Positions 26,731 through 35,969 of a stretch of 64,000 nt of DNA are shown one piece after another. A program made the position numbers and the translations under genes. Origin of the DNA: Mycobacterium numidiamassiliense. Its GTDB lineage: Bacteria; Actinomycetota; Actinomycetes; Mycobacteriales; Mycobacteriaceae. The stretch covers positions 248,001 through 312,000 of the forward strand of contig NZ_FUEZ01000003.1 of the NCBI RefSeq assembly GCF_900157365.1, given 5' to 3'. The notes beneath the pieces were generated by a model that made no database searches, had not been told where the DNA came from, and worked only from the letters and a program-made list of their open reading frames with translations. Each line of letters starts with the position of its first letter. Position 1 is the stretch's first letter.

Positions 26731-27378
26731 TCAGGGGAGAATTCGCAAGCCCCACCTGCCGAGCAACGGCTGCACGAGGGTGAAGTACGTCGTATGGTCG
26801 TCACCCTCCGGTGAAGACATCAAGATGCCGACGGCACTCACGGTGCCGTCGTCGTTCTTCACGAAACCGGGACTCCCACTGTCGCCATGCAGGCTGTACA
26901 CGCTGGCTTCGACCACACCGCCCTCAATGGCTTTGATGGACCCACAGGTCTCACCGCTGACCGCACCGAGCTTGCAGAAGGGCATGCCTACCCGAATCTG
27001 GGACAGGCTCAACACATCCCGGACCGGGTACTTGCCGCCGACGTCTCCGACCGGTACACCGACGCTCGGGTCAAGGCGGATGATTGCGGCGTCCTTGTTA
27101 TCGCCATCGTTCTCGCTGGCGGTGATTTTTCCGAGCGGGACGTCCTGCTCGTACGTCCATACTGAACCGTCGTGCGCGTCGCAGTGTCCACTGGTCAAGA
27201 GGTAGTAGCTGTCGTCGTTGCCTTGCGTCGCGAAACCTGCTGTGCACCTGCCGCTTTCATCATCGACCTCGATGCCCGGCATCGGGGGCGCGGCGGCCAG
27301 CGCCGTGCCCGCGAACGCCATCGCGGCCATCACCATGGCACCGGCCAGCCCGAGTCCACGGAACCAACGTATGGTCAC
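26731..27378 (-). CDS. Secreted trypsin-like serine protease
   Basis: A 215-residue chymotrypsin-fold (S1) protein with a signal peptide (residues 1-30, ending ALAAA). The catalytic triad is visible: H65 (TSGHC), D96 (DAAIIRL) and S167 (GDSGSP). Cys pairs at 45/66 and 135/145 could form disulfides. It resembles Rv1815-type secreted proteases of mycobacteria. ATG start with upstream gagagcggt; tail to tail with mmr. Confidence 0.88.
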   Translation of the reverse strand: MTIRWFRGLGLAGAMVMAAMAFAGTALAAAPPMPGIEVDDESGRCTAGFATQGNDDSYYLLTSGHCDAHDGSVWTYEQDVPLGKITASENDGDNKDAAIIRLDPSVGVPVGDVGGKYPVRDVLSLSQIRVGMPFCKLGAVSGETCGSIKAIEGGVVEASVYSLHGDSGSPGFVKNDDGTVSAVGILMSSPEGDDHTTYFTLVQPLLGRWGLRILP

Positions 27379-27810
27379 ACCGCTCTCCTCATTCGTGCCA
27401 TTCCTGTTCTCCCAACCGTGCCCCTGTGTGAATTGACGGCACCAATGGCACGAGCAGAGCAGCGCCCCAGTACAATCCGCGAAATCATAGGCAGCATAAT
27501 GCCTTTCACGAGCTGCGCGGGACCCGCGCCAAGCGACGGCTAGGAATGCCCATTATCTCTGGCACCTGTCGTCGGTTGTCAAGAATCACCACCGGCCCAT
27601 TTTGGCCAGCAGCACCACTGGCGGCATAGGGCCAAACGGCCTAATGCTGGGGCCGGCGGCGTAGGTAAGCCACCTACTACCGATGCAATTGACGGCCACA
27701 ATCCACTGCGAGACGTCAAAGAGTCGGAGAGAATCTTCCAAGAATTCGCAGAGGCAGCCAGGAGAGTCTTTTCTCAGTAGTCACTCGCAGGCTCTTGAAA
27801 AGGACATCAC
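27379..27810. other. 432-bp intergenic region between two secreted-protein genes
   Basis: Holds divergent promoter space for the protease and the C39-like gene. I see no convincing gene. It contains TTTGGCC (27601-27607) and a distant GGCCAAA, plus an AGGGCCAAACGGCCT stretch that only loosely resembles a DosR box. AAAAGGA just before 27811 serves as ribosome-binding site for the C39-like gene. Confidence 0.6.
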
Positions 27811-28542
27811 ATGATCGGCATCCGTATCGCGGCGCTGGCCCGGACCGCAGGGATCATGGTGCTGGCCGGCGCGGCTGCGCTGGGATTCGGGATTGGTCCA
27901 GCCCAGGCCGCCCCCGGTGCGCCCGACCCGCCCATCAGTGAGGGCGCCCTCTACGGCGACCCGAAAGCGGCGGCGGAGTACTGGCGTTACCAGTCATACG
28001 ACGACGACTGCGTGGAAATGTCGGTCGCCGACGTCGTCGGAGAAATCACCGGTGACCAACCCTCCGAACACGCGATCGTCAAATTGGCCCAAACGACTCC
28101 CAGCGCTGTTCACTCGGGACCGATCTATGCCAAGCCGGGAAAGCGCCATCACGGCGAAGGCACCTCATTCGACGACGAGGTGACCTTGCTCAAGCACTAC
28201 AAGATCGACTCCGTGAGCACCGATAAAGACAGCGTCGATACGACCGGCGAGCCCACCGGCATCAAGGCACTCGAACAGGACCTGGCCAAAGGCCGCAAGG
28301 TGATCGCCGCCGTCAACGCCGAACTCATCTGGGGCGATCCCGTCGAGGACAAAGATTCCGACGGCAACGCCGAGTCCAACCACGCCGTCGTGGTGACGGG
28401 TGTCGACACCAGGAAGGGCGTCGTGCACCTCAACGACCCCGGCAGCGAAGACGGCAAAAACGAGCAGGTAGCAATCGACACCTTCATGAAATCCTGGAAC
28501 ACCAGCGACGACCAGATGACGGTCACCAAGCCTGCGGCGTGA
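27811..28542 (+). CDS. Secreted C39-like cysteine peptidase family protein
   Basis: The 243-residue protein has a signal peptide (residues 1-34, AQAA) and a papain-like C39_2 fold: candidate Cys67 in YDDDCVEMSVADVV, His191 in SNHAVVVTGVD and Asn/Asp 208-209 in VHLNDPG. Such proteins are secreted cysteine peptidases or inactive relatives. ATG 27811 follows aaaagga. It stands alone and convergent with the NmrA gene. Length is normal for secreted mycobacterial members. Confidence 0.8.
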   Translation: MIGIRIAALARTAGIMVLAGAAALGFGIGPAQAAPGAPDPPISEGALYGDPKAAAEYWRYQSYDDDCVEMSVADVVGEITGDQPSEHAIVKLAQTTPSAVHSGPIYAKPGKRHHGEGTSFDDEVTLLKHYKIDSVSTDKDSVDTTGEPTGIKALEQDLAKGRKVIAAVNAELIWGDPVEDKDSDGNAESNHAVVVTGVDTRKGVVHLNDPGSEDGKNEQVAIDTFMKSWNTSDDQMTVTKPAA

Positions 28543-28566
28543 CGGTTACCCGCACTTCGGCGCCCT

Positions 28567-29478
28567 TTAGCGCCCTACGTCGAATGCCGAACTGTTCGCC
28601 GTGATGAATTCCTCGACGGTGGTCGGCTTCTTACCACCGACCCGTTCGACGACGTCATTCATGCCGGCGAAGACTCCGTTGCGATAGTCGACGGCCACGT
28701 GGCTCAAGTGCTGCGCCCGGAACGGCGAAACGCCCTGAGCCTGTATGCCTTCCACCCAGGACGGAATATCGACCGGCTCGTATCGGACCGGCCGGCCCAG
28801 CGCCCGAGAGATTTCTTCGGCGATCTCGTAGTGGTTCATCTCGACGGCACCGAACAACGGATAGATCTGTCCGGCGTGCTCCTCGGGATGCTCCAGGATG
28901 GCGGCGATGACGCGACCCTGGTCTTCCGCCGTGATCGGGGCGTGGCGCCCATCGCCGAACGGCAACCGCAGCACCCCCTCGCTGCGGATCCCGGCCCCGA
29001 AGATGGTGAACCATTCGGCGAAAAACGTTGGCCGCAGGTGTATTGCGTTAACCGGCGACCAATCCAGTACGCGTTCACCGAGCCAGTGGATCCGGGCGGC
29101 GTCGCTTGCCGCGCCCCGCCGCGCCGAGATCTGCGACATGTTGACCACCCATGCAACACCGGTCTCGGTCGCGGCCTGGGCGAAAGTGGTTGTCGCCTCC
29201 AGCAATCCAGGCTCAATGGGGTACACGAAGTATGCCGCGCGCACATCTGTGGCGGCCTCGCGTACATCATCGATGTCATTGAGGTCGCCGACGACAACCT
29301 CAGCGCCGCGGTCGCGCAGCGCAGCGGCTCGATCGTCGAAGCGGTGCACCAATGCCCGCACGCGGTGTCCCCGCTCGAGCAGCAGCCGGGCCGCATGCCC
29401 ACCCGTTTTGCCTGCGGCTCCGGTGATCAGTAGCGCCGAGGATTCGGCGGGCGAATTCGACTGCGGCTCAGTGGTCAT
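28567..29478 (-). CDS. NmrA-like NAD(P)-binding protein
   Basis: A 303-residue atypical SDR: LLITGAAGKTGGHAARLLLERGHRVRALV gives the GxxGxxG motif (GAAGKTGG), followed by GDLNDIDDV and VAWVVNMSQIS. No YxxxK is seen in the standard place, so an NmrA/HSCARG-type NADPH sensor or a quinone reductase-like (QOR2) role is possible. ATG 29478 is chosen because family members start near the Rossmann motif. Divergent from an HxlR regulator, over a strong palindrome. Confidence 0.82.
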   Translation of the reverse strand: MTTEPQSNSPAESSALLITGAAGKTGGHAARLLLERGHRVRALVHRFDDRAAALRDRGAEVVVGDLNDIDDVREAATDVRAAYFVYPIEPGLLEATTTFAQAATETGVAWVVNMSQISARRGAASDAARIHWLGERVLDWSPVNAIHLRPTFFAEWFTIFGAGIRSEGVLRLPFGDGRHAPITAEDQGRVIAAILEHPEEHAGQIYPLFGAVEMNHYEIAEEISRALGRPVRYEPVDIPSWVEGIQAQGVSPFRAQHLSHVAVDYRNGVFAGMNDVVERVGGKKPTTVEEFITANSSAFDVGR

Positions 29479-29510
29479 ACTTACACCTTCACATCTGACT
29501 AAATAAAAGT

Positions 29511-29546
29511 CAAGCCAGATAGCTGGCTGGCTTGCAGTCAAGCCAG
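29511..29546. promoter_or_regulatory. CAAGCCAG/CTGGCTTG operator cluster
   Basis: CTGGCTTG-CAGT-CAAGCCAG (29527-29546) has perfect 8-bp arms, and a third half-site CAAGCCAG lies at 29511-29518. AGTCAAGCCAG is repeated exactly at 29508 and 29536. It lies between divergent NmrA (29478) and HxlR (29563) starts. HxlR proteins usually bind such short dyads next to the divergent target gene. Confidence 0.75.
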
Positions 29547-29562
29547 GGCGTATGCTGCACGT

Positions 29563-30063
29563 ATGGACGCCTCATCTGACGTGATGACGCTCGCCGGTAG
29601 GCTCGCCGACAGGGACAGCCTGGATATCAGCGACTTCTGCCCCATCGAGCACGCCCTCACGCTCATCGGGACGCACTCGGCTCTGGTCCTGCTGCGCGAG
29701 GCATTCTGGGGTGCGCGTCGATTCGAAGATCTCGCGCGCCGCGCCGGCGTCACCGAGCAGATTGCCGCCAAACGCCTCAAGCAATTCGTCGACGCCGGGA
29801 TCATGACCAAGCAGCCATACCGGCCGCCCGGGCAACGCACCCGCTATGAGTACGTGCTCACCGAACGCGGGCGGGCGCTCTTCCCCGTTCTGGTGAGCCT
29901 GATCGAGTTCGGGCGGGAAATGCAGGGAACTTCCAAACGGCTAGAACTCGTCCACGGTGATGGGTGCGGGGCGCCGGTCGTGTCCCATGTGCAGTGCGCC
30001 GAGGGGCACGTCGTCCCGTTGACCGAGACGCACGCACGCATCGCCGCGAAGAGGAAGCGCTGA
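29563..30063 (+). CDS. HxlR-family winged-helix regulator
   Basis: A 166-residue HxlR regulator: FCPIEHALTLIGTHSALVLLREAFWGARRFEDLARRAGVTEQ is the DNA-binding part (the redox-type Cys is in DFCPIE), with recognition helix TEQIAAKRLKQFVDAGI and wing QRTRYEYVLTERG. Extra Cys residues (GCGAPVVSHVQC) near the end may bind metal or sense redox, as in YodB-like members. A -10-like TATGCT at 29551 is only 6 bp before ATG 29563 with no ribosome-binding site, so a leaderless transcript is likely. Confidence 0.88.
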   Translation: MDASSDVMTLAGRLADRDSLDISDFCPIEHALTLIGTHSALVLLREAFWGARRFEDLARRAGVTEQIAAKRLKQFVDAGIMTKQPYRPPGQRTRYEYVLTERGRALFPVLVSLIEFGREMQGTSKRLELVHGDGCGAPVVSHVQCAEGHVVPLTETHARIAAKRKR

Positions 30064-30236
30064 GCCCCGACCACCTCGGCGGCAACGCCATTTCGTCGCG
30101 AGTGCGTGGGCCTGCGTTCACCTAACGGACGTCGATTGCGCGCCTGGTGTGCAGGCATCGCTGCCAGACTGGCGACCTGCGCGCCGCCGGCATATCGGTG
30201 CGATACTGCCATCAACTCTAGGGAGTAGGACTCACG

Positions 30237-32759
30237 ATGACCGATGTCGAACACAAGACCTCCGACGGAACGTCCCCCACTAGTCCCCGACCGGCCGACC
30301 TGGCCGAGCACTCTCGCACTGGGATGGGTGCCCCCGCGCTGCAGCGCGCGATCACCGATCACCTGCGCTACTCGGTCGGCCGCCCGGCTGCGGCCCTGCG
30401 GCCCGAGCACTACTACCGCGCCCTGGCGCTGGCCGTGCGCGACCGCATGCAGGACCGCCGGGTTGCGTCGACACAGACGTCGCTGGACCTCGGCCGCAAG
30501 GTGACCTGCTACCTGTCGGCCGAATTCCTGATGGGTCCACAGCTGGGCAACAACCTGCTGAACCTGGGCCTGGAGGGCGCGGCGAAGTCCGCCTTGGCCG
30601 CGATGGGCCAGAGCCTTGATGAGGTGCTTGCTTGCGAACCGGAACCCGGACTGGGCAACGGCGGCCTCGGCAGGCTCGCCGCGTGCTACCTGGACTCGCT
30701 TGCCACCCTCGAGCGTCCGGCGATCGGCTACGGCATCCGGTACGAATTCGGCATCTTCAACCAGCAGATCCAGGACGGCTGGCAGATCGAGAAGACCGAC
30801 AACTGGCTGGTCAACGGAAACCCTTGGGAGATAGCCAAACCCGACGTCAACTACCTGGTGAAGTGGGGCGGCTATGCCGAGCACTACACCGACGAGACAG
30901 GCAACGACCGGGTCAGGTGGGTGGCCGGGCGACTGCTGAAGGGCGTCGCCTACGACACCCCCATCCAGGGTTACGGCGTCAACACCTGCAACGTGCTGAC
31001 GTTGTGGAGCGCGCGAGCTGTCGAATCGTTCGCGCTGGAAGCCTTCAACACCGGCGACTACTACAAGGCCGTCGAGGACGAGGTGACCTCGGAAACCGTC
31101 ACCAAGGTCCTCTACCCCAATGACGAGCCGGAGGCCGGCAAGCGGCTGCGCCTGCTGCAGCAGTACTTCTTTGTGTCCTGCTCACTGCAGCACATCCTGC
31201 ACATCATGGACGACCTCGCCGATGCCGGCGTCGGCGAGCTCGCCGAGCGATTTGCGGTGCAGCTCAACGACACCCACCCCTCGATTGCGGTGGCCGAGCT
31301 GATGCGATTGCTGGTCGACGAGCGGGACCTGGACTGGGAAGATGCCTGGGAGATTACCGTCGCGACGTTCGGCTACACCAACCACACACTGTTGCCGGAG
31401 GCGCTGGAGACCTGGCCGCTGGAGATGTTCGGCGAGTCATTGCCCCGCCACCTCGAGATCATCTACGAGATCAACCGCCGCTTCCTCGACGAGGTGCGTG
31501 CGAAGTTCCCCGGCGACGAGGCCCGCATCCGCCGGATGTCGTTGATCGGCGAGGACGGCGGCAAGAAGGTCCGCATGGCGCACCTGGCGACCGTCGGCAG
31601 CCACGCCGTGAACGGCGTCGCCGCGCTGCACTCGGATCTGCTGAAAGCCAGTGTGCTCAAAGACTTCTACGAGATGTGGCCGGAGCGGTTCAGTAACAAG
31701 ACGAACGGAGTCACCCCGCGCCGCTTCCTGGCGCTGGCCAACCCCGGGCTCCGTGAGCTGCTGGACCGCACGATCGGCGAGGGCTGGCTGACCGACATGG
31801 GGCGCCTGCGCGGGCTGGAGCCGTTCGTCGAGGACGGCGCCTTCCGTCAGCAATGGCGCGACGTGAAGCGCAACAACAAGGCGCGTCTCGCCCGGTACAT
31901 CAAGCAGGAGACGGGCATCGATCTAAACCCGAACTGGCTGTTCGACGTTCAGGTCAAGCGGATCCACGAGTACAAGCGCCAGCACCTCAACGTGCTGCAC
32001 ATCGTCGCGCTCTACCACCGGCTGAAGCAGAACCCGGGGCTGTCGATTCCGCCGCGGGCCTTCATCTTTGGCGGTAAGGCCGCCCCCGGGTACTTCATGG
32101 CCAAGCGGATCATCAAGTTGATCAACGCCGTCGGCGAGACGGTCAACGCTGACCCAGAAGTCAACAAATCCCTGAAAGTGGCGTTCGTACCGAACTTCAG
32201 CGTCAAGAACGCGCACATGATCTACCCGGCCGCCAACCTGTCCGAGCAGATCTCCACCGCGGGCAAGGAAGCATCGGGCACCGGAAACATGAAGTTCATG
32301 ATCAACGGCGCCTTGACGATCGGCACGCTGGACGGGGCGAATGTCGAGATGCGCGAAGAGGTTGGGGACGAGAACTTCTTCGTGTTCGGCCTCACCGAGT
32401 CCGAGGTCGAGGCGGTCAAGGCCAAGGGATACCGCCCCGCCGACTACATCGACGGCAACGACGAGCTGCGCGCGGTCCTGGATCTGATTGCCGACGGCAC
32501 GTTCTCGCACGGCGACACCGAGGTGTTCAAGCCGCTGGTCGACAACCTGCGCTACGACGACCCCTTCCTGGTGTGCGCCGACTACACCTCGTATGTCGAG
32601 TGCCAGGACCGGGTGAGCGCCGCGTGGCTGGACGGCGAATCGTGGACCAAGATGTCGATCCTGAACACCGCGCGCAGCGGCAAGTTCTCCTCGGATCGCG
32701 CCATCGCGGAGTACTGCGACGACATCTGGAACGTCTGGCCGCTGACGGTGAAGGTCTGA
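30237..32759 (+). CDS. glgP: Glycogen/alpha-glucan phosphorylase
   Basis: The 840-residue protein shows phosphorylase motifs: GNGGLGRLAACYLDSLATL, QLNDTHPSIAVAELMR (quoted in part: NDTHPSIAVAELMR), VQVKRIHEYKRQHLN and the PLP-site EASGTGNMKFMINGALTIGT with its Lys. It releases glucose-1-phosphate from glycogen or maltodextrin by phosphorolysis. ATG 30237 follows agggagtagg. No other glycogen gene is adjacent, unlike the usual glg clusters, so it is a single-gene unit between the HxlR gene and a HicB-like gene. Confidence 0.97.
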   Translation: MTDVEHKTSDGTSPTSPRPADLAEHSRTGMGAPALQRAITDHLRYSVGRPAAALRPEHYYRALALAVRDRMQDRRVASTQTSLDLGRKVTCYLSAEFLMGPQLGNNLLNLGLEGAAKSALAAMGQSLDEVLACEPEPGLGNGGLGRLAACYLDSLATLERPAIGYGIRYEFGIFNQQIQDGWQIEKTDNWLVNGNPWEIAKPDVNYLVKWGGYAEHYTDETGNDRVRWVAGRLLKGVAYDTPIQGYGVNTCNVLTLWSARAVESFALEAFNTGDYYKAVEDEVTSETVTKVLYPNDEPEAGKRLRLLQQYFFVSCSLQHILHIMDDLADAGVGELAERFAVQLNDTHPSIAVAELMRLLVDERDLDWEDAWEITVATFGYTNHTLLPEALETWPLEMFGESLPRHLEIIYEINRRFLDEVRAKFPGDEARIRRMSLIGEDGGKKVRMAHLATVGSHAVNGVAALHSDLLKASVLKDFYEMWPERFSNKTNGVTPRRFLALANPGLRELLDRTIGEGWLTDMGRLRGLEPFVEDGAFRQQWRDVKRNNKARLARYIKQETGIDLNPNWLFDVQVKRIHEYKRQHLNVLHIVALYHRLKQNPGLSIPPRAFIFGGKAAPGYFMAKRIIKLINAVGETVNADPEVNKSLKVAFVPNFSVKNAHMIYPAANLSEQISTAGKEASGTGNMKFMINGALTIGTLDGANVEMREEVGDENFFVFGLTESEVEAVKAKGYRPADYIDGNDELRAVLDLIADGTFSHGDTEVFKPLVDNLRYDDPFLVCADYTSYVECQDRVSAAWLDGESWTKMSILNTARSGKFSSDRAIAEYCDDIWNVWPLTVKV

Positions 32760-32799
32760 GCCCTTCGGCTAAGGAGACCCCGGTAGCGTCGCAGTGGTG

Positions 32800-33078
32800 C
32801 TAGGGGGTTTCTTTTGCGACGAAGACGCTGATGTAACCCATCGGGATGCCGGTGCGGGTAGCGATGCATTCCCGCGCCACCAACTCGATGGTCGACCGGC
32901 GCCCGGCGTGGGCGACCGCGCCGATCTCGGGAATCCGAATGAACCACCCATCGGTCTCGCGCGTGAGTTCGATGTCGAAGCACTGACCGACCCTGGGGAA
33001 GGTCATGCGCTGAGCGAAGCGTTGAGTACGGCCGCTGCGGGGCGATTGTGCCCGTCGCAGTGTGGGCTGAATAGGCAT
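32800..33078 (-). CDS. HicB-like conserved hypothetical protein
   Basis: A 92-residue protein whose core FDIELTRETDGWFIRIPEIGAVAHAGRRSTIELVARECIA has the HicB partial RNase-H-like fold pattern (strand, DGWFxRIPEIG, helix). No HicA toxin or DNA-binding tail is visible. Such proteins occur widely in mycobacteria without a toxin. ATG 33078 is chosen because the family begins near here; the N-terminal 25 residues are basic. Convergent with glgP. Confidence 0.6.
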   Translation of the reverse strand: MPIQPTLRRAQSPRSGRTQRFAQRMTFPRVGQCFDIELTRETDGWFIRIPEIGAVAHAGRRSTIELVARECIATRTGIPMGYISVFVAKETP

Positions 33079-33149
33079 CAGTTTTTCCTGAGTCGACGAT
33101 GAGCCGCGCGCAAGAATAATCCGAATCGGGGCAAAATACCTAATCGGCG

Positions 33150-33956
33150 TCAGCGATAGCCCGGCAAGTCCGGTATTCCGCTGGCAGTCAACCAACTACC
33201 GCCATCGACAACAAGTACAGCCCCCGTCACGTAGGACGCCGCATCGCTGGCCAGGAAGAGCACCGCTTCGGCGACTTCGGTGGTCGAGCCGGGACGGCGC
33301 AACGGGTTTCGGATCGTGCGATGCTGGTCATCGCCGGCGATTCGCTTGACACCCTCGGTTCCCGACATCGCGCCTGGCGCAACGACATTCACCCGAACCT
33401 CGTTCGGTCCCCACTCGATCGCACAGGCCCGGGTAAACGCATCGATGCCGGCCTTGGCCGAAACCACGTGCGCCTGCAAGGCCATACCGCGATACTGGAT
33501 CGCCGCGGTGATGTTGACGATTGAGCCACCGTGATCACCCAGCCACAGCTCATACGCCGCCTTCGACACGTTGAACGTCCCAAGAAGGTCGATGTCGACG
33601 ACGGCTTTGAAACCGTTAGGGCTTAGATCACTGATCGGTACCGGAAAGTTACCGGCGGCGTTGTTGACGACGATGTCGAGTCGCCCGTGGGTCTGCACCA
33701 CCTGCTCGAGGACTGCCGTCACCTCGTCGTGGCGGCGGACGTCGCAGACGCCGTAGCTGGCCTGGATCCCCTCGTCGCGCAGCTCTGCGACGGCCGCTTG
33801 CAGATTGGGCTCCTTTCGGGAGCAGATCGCGACGCGAGCACCATGACTGCCCAGCACTCGAGCGACCTCCAGGCCGAGCCCGGTAGCACCGCCGGTGACC
33901 AGAGCCACCTTCCCCTGCAGCAGATCGGCCCGAAACGGGCTTTGCCGGGTGTTCAC
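33150..33956 (-). CDS. SDR, 2,4-dienoyl-CoA reductase-like
   Basis: A 268-residue SDR: TGGATGLGLEVARVLGSHGA, VDIDLLGTFNVSKAAY, catalytic-region INITAAIQYRGMALQAHVVSAKAG (shown by VSAKAG) and WGPNEVRVNVVAPGAMSGTEG. NNAAGNF and the HV(V)SAK pattern, with Ala/Val replacing the usual YxxxK tyrosine, are typical of peroxisomal-type 2,4-dienoyl-CoA reductases. These remove double bases of unsaturated acyl chains with NADPH, which fits the lipid theme. Divergent from the 34030 gene. Confidence 0.82.
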   Translation of the reverse strand: MNTRQSPFRADLLQGKVALVTGGATGLGLEVARVLGSHGARVAICSRKEPNLQAAVAELRDEGIQASYGVCDVRRHDEVTAVLEQVVQTHGRLDIVVNNAAGNFPVPISDLSPNGFKAVVDIDLLGTFNVSKAAYELWLGDHGGSIVNITAAIQYRGMALQAHVVSAKAGIDAFTRACAIEWGPNEVRVNVVAPGAMSGTEGVKRIAGDDQHRTIRNPLRRPGSTTEVAEAVLFLASDAASYVTGAVLVVDGGSWLTASGIPDLPGYR

Positions 33957-34029
33957 CGCCTAAACAGAACACGCGGCAATTCATGTTGGCAAGGAGGCTC
34001 CCCTGACGCGCGCGACCTACCATCTCGGC

Positions 34030-34635
34030 ATGCCGATTATTGGAAACGCCACTGTCGTCGCCGCGCGAGTAAAGAAATCAGCGTCCAACGCATTGCGGGT
34101 CGAGCTCACCGGTCCCGACGGCACCGAATTGGGGCGCGCCCAGCAAAAGAGCGGCGCGGCCGTACTGTTCGGGTTCAAGAACGGCGGCAAGAGCGACTAC
34201 ACCCTGTCCGGCGCAGCGGGTGACGAGCTCCAGATCGCCGTGGCGGGGACGACGACGGTCACCCGGCAGAACTCGCCGATTGGAAAAATCGTGCCGGCCG
34301 ACGGTGCCGCACGGCTGGAAACCGGCGGCGGCACCATCCTGGCAGCCATCCAGCCGCACACCGGATTCAAGGCAGATAAAGCCTGGCATCATCGGATACT
34401 CTCGCCCGCCGGCGACGAGCTCGGCGTGCTCACGCTGATGACGGTTCACACCGGCTGGCACGACATCGACTCCGAGGCCATGCAACTGCTCTTCGACTAC
34501 AACGTCAATGTCCAGAAAACACCGTCGGCGGGTGCCCAGCTAAAGCTCCGGGCGCCAGTCGCGCCGGAGTTCGGAGACATATTGGCCGCGGCGTGCGTCG
34601 ACTTCTCGGTGTTGCCCCGCGGATACGTCGCCTAA
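34030..34635 (+). CDS. Hypothetical beta-rich protein, function unknown
   Basis: I do not recognise this 201-residue protein. It is rich in Gly, Thr and alternating hydrophobic residues (GNATVVAARVKKSASNALRVEL, DYTLSGAAGDELQIAVAGTTTV), suggesting a beta-barrel. HTGFKADKAWHHRILSPAG looks like a conserved core. It has no signal peptide or membrane helix and no catalytic motif. A tubby/LURP-like barrel is one possibility. ATG 34030 is close to the divergent SDR gene. Confidence 0.6.
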   Translation: MPIIGNATVVAARVKKSASNALRVELTGPDGTELGRAQQKSGAAVLFGFKNGGKSDYTLSGAAGDELQIAVAGTTTVTRQNSPIGKIVPADGAARLETGGGTILAAIQPHTGFKADKAWHHRILSPAGDELGVLTLMTVHTGWHDIDSEAMQLLFDYNVNVQKTPSAGAQLKLRAPVAPEFGDILAAACVDFSVLPRGYVA

Positions 34636-34645
34636 AGCCGGATGT

Positions 34646-34999
34646 CTACCGGGACAGCGACTTGTAGAAGACCAGGCCGTTGCCCTTGTTGTCGTACACG
34701 ACGGCACGGCGTTCGTGGGCGTCGTCGTACGGGCCCTTCACAATGCCTCCACCACTGGCTTCGACAGCCCTGGCCGCGGCGTCGACGTCGGCGGTCTTGA
34801 TGCCGACCACTACCTGCCCCGGGATCGGATGGTCCACCGCGGTTGCCAACGCGACGGTGATCGGGCCGCCGTCGAGGGCCGCGAAGTGGGCTCCGTCGCG
34901 AAACTTCAGTGCCATGCCCAACGTTTCGCTGTAAAAGCGGATCGATTCCTCGAGATCGTCGGTCGACAAAATGATCATCTTTACTTCATGGTCGCTCAC
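34646..34999 (-). CDS. VOC (glyoxalase/dioxygenase) family protein
   Basis: A 117-residue single-module VOC protein: MIILSTDDLEESIRFYSETLGM starts the beta-alpha-beta-beta-beta unit and GGGIVKGPYDDAHERRAVVYDNKGN ends it. Typical glyoxalase/bleomycin-resistance/dioxygenase fold with a metal site made by dimers. GTG 34999 follows AGGAGGCC. It lies 23 bp downstream of the SDR 35023-35784 on the same strand, so an operon is likely. Confidence 0.85.
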   Translation of the reverse strand: MSDHEVKMIILSTDDLEESIRFYSETLGMALKFRDGAHFAALDGGPITVALATAVDHPIPGQVVVGIKTADVDAAARAVEASGGGIVKGPYDDAHERRAVVYDNKGNGLVFYKSLSR

Positions 35000-35022
35000 T
35001 GGGGCCTCCTAGAGTTGCGGCG

Positions 35023-35784
35023 TCACACTTGATTGAATCCCCCGTCAGGGGTCACGGTCGATCCGGTGATGAAGCTGGACAGACCGCTGGCGAGGAACAC
35101 GGCGGCGTTGGCGATCTCCACCGGATCGGCGAAACGCCCCAGGGGGATGGTGGCCACGCGGTCGGCGCGGAACTCCTCGATGGAGACGTCCGGATTGGTT
35201 TGGGCGGCCAAGGTATTGCTGCCAGGGGTGACGGTGGACCCGGCGACGATCACGTTGACCCGGGTCCTGCGATCGGCCAGTTCGTTGGCCCAGGTGCGCG
35301 CCAGCGAACGCACGGCAGCCTTACTGGCGGCATAGATGCTCAGGCCGGTGCGGCCGCGGTCGGCGGTGGTGGACCCAACCAGGATGATCGAGGCTCCGTC
35401 GTTGAGCAGCGGCAGCGCCTTTTGCACCGTGTACACCACACCTTTGACGTTGGTGGTCAGCACCGCGTCGAGGTCATCGTCGGTGATCTCGCCCAGTCGC
35501 GCGACCCGGGTGAAACCGGCGTTGGCCACCACGATGTCCAGGCCCTTGCCCGCGGCACCGACGTCGGCGTACAGCCGATCCAGATCACGGGGTTCACCGA
35601 CATCGCCGCGCACCGCGACGGCACGCGAGCCCAGTTTTTCCACGGCGGAGCCGAGTTCGGCCTGTCGCCGGCCGGTGATGAACACTCGCTCGACGCCTTC
35701 CTCGATGAATCTCTGGGCGGTGGCCAACCCGATGCCGGAATTGCCGCCGGTGACGACGGCGGTCTTATCGTCGAGCAGTCCCAT
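35023..35784 (-). CDS. Short-chain dehydrogenase/reductase
   Basis: A 253-residue SDR: TGGNSGIG, NAGFTRV, catalytic YAASKAA, and PDGGFNQV at the end. The ATG at 35784 (MGLLDDKTAVVTGG) has GAGACGGGG upstream, so the longer alternative from 35805 is not preferred. Followed by the VOC gene, with which it is likely cotranscribed. A role in lipid or xenobiotic oxidation is likely but cannot be specified. Confidence 0.85.
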   Translation of the reverse strand: MGLLDDKTAVVTGGNSGIGLATAQRFIEEGVERVFITGRRQAELGSAVEKLGSRAVAVRGDVGEPRDLDRLYADVGAAGKGLDIVVANAGFTRVARLGEITDDDLDAVLTTNVKGVVYTVQKALPLLNDGASIILVGSTTADRGRTGLSIYAASKAAVRSLARTWANELADRRTRVNVIVAGSTVTPGSNTLAAQTNPDVSIEEFRADRVATIPLGRFADPVEIANAAVFLASGLSSFITGSTVTPDGGFNQV

Positions 35785-35969
35785 CCCCGTCTCCTGGTTG
35801 CACAAATTCCGTCCGTAATTTTCTGAGACTAGAACGCGGCGGCCCGCGTGCTGCGACCAGTCGGCACGAAGCCCGAAACTTCGCCTCCCTCAGCTATTTT
35901 CGCGAACTGGGTCGCTCGCCCCGGCCTCTTCGAGTTGCGGCCGCTCGCGCGGCAACTCACACTCGACCG

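Noticed and set aside
27625..27645. AGGGCCAAACGGCCT stretch as a DosR box
   Set aside because: It lacks the GGGAC-type core at key positions and stands before an ordinary secreted peptidase gene; the match is too weak.
32757..32820. CGTCGCA/TGCGACG repeat as a terminator after glgP
   Set aside because: The 7-bp arms are separated by about 20 bases and there is no compact stem, so I do not call it.
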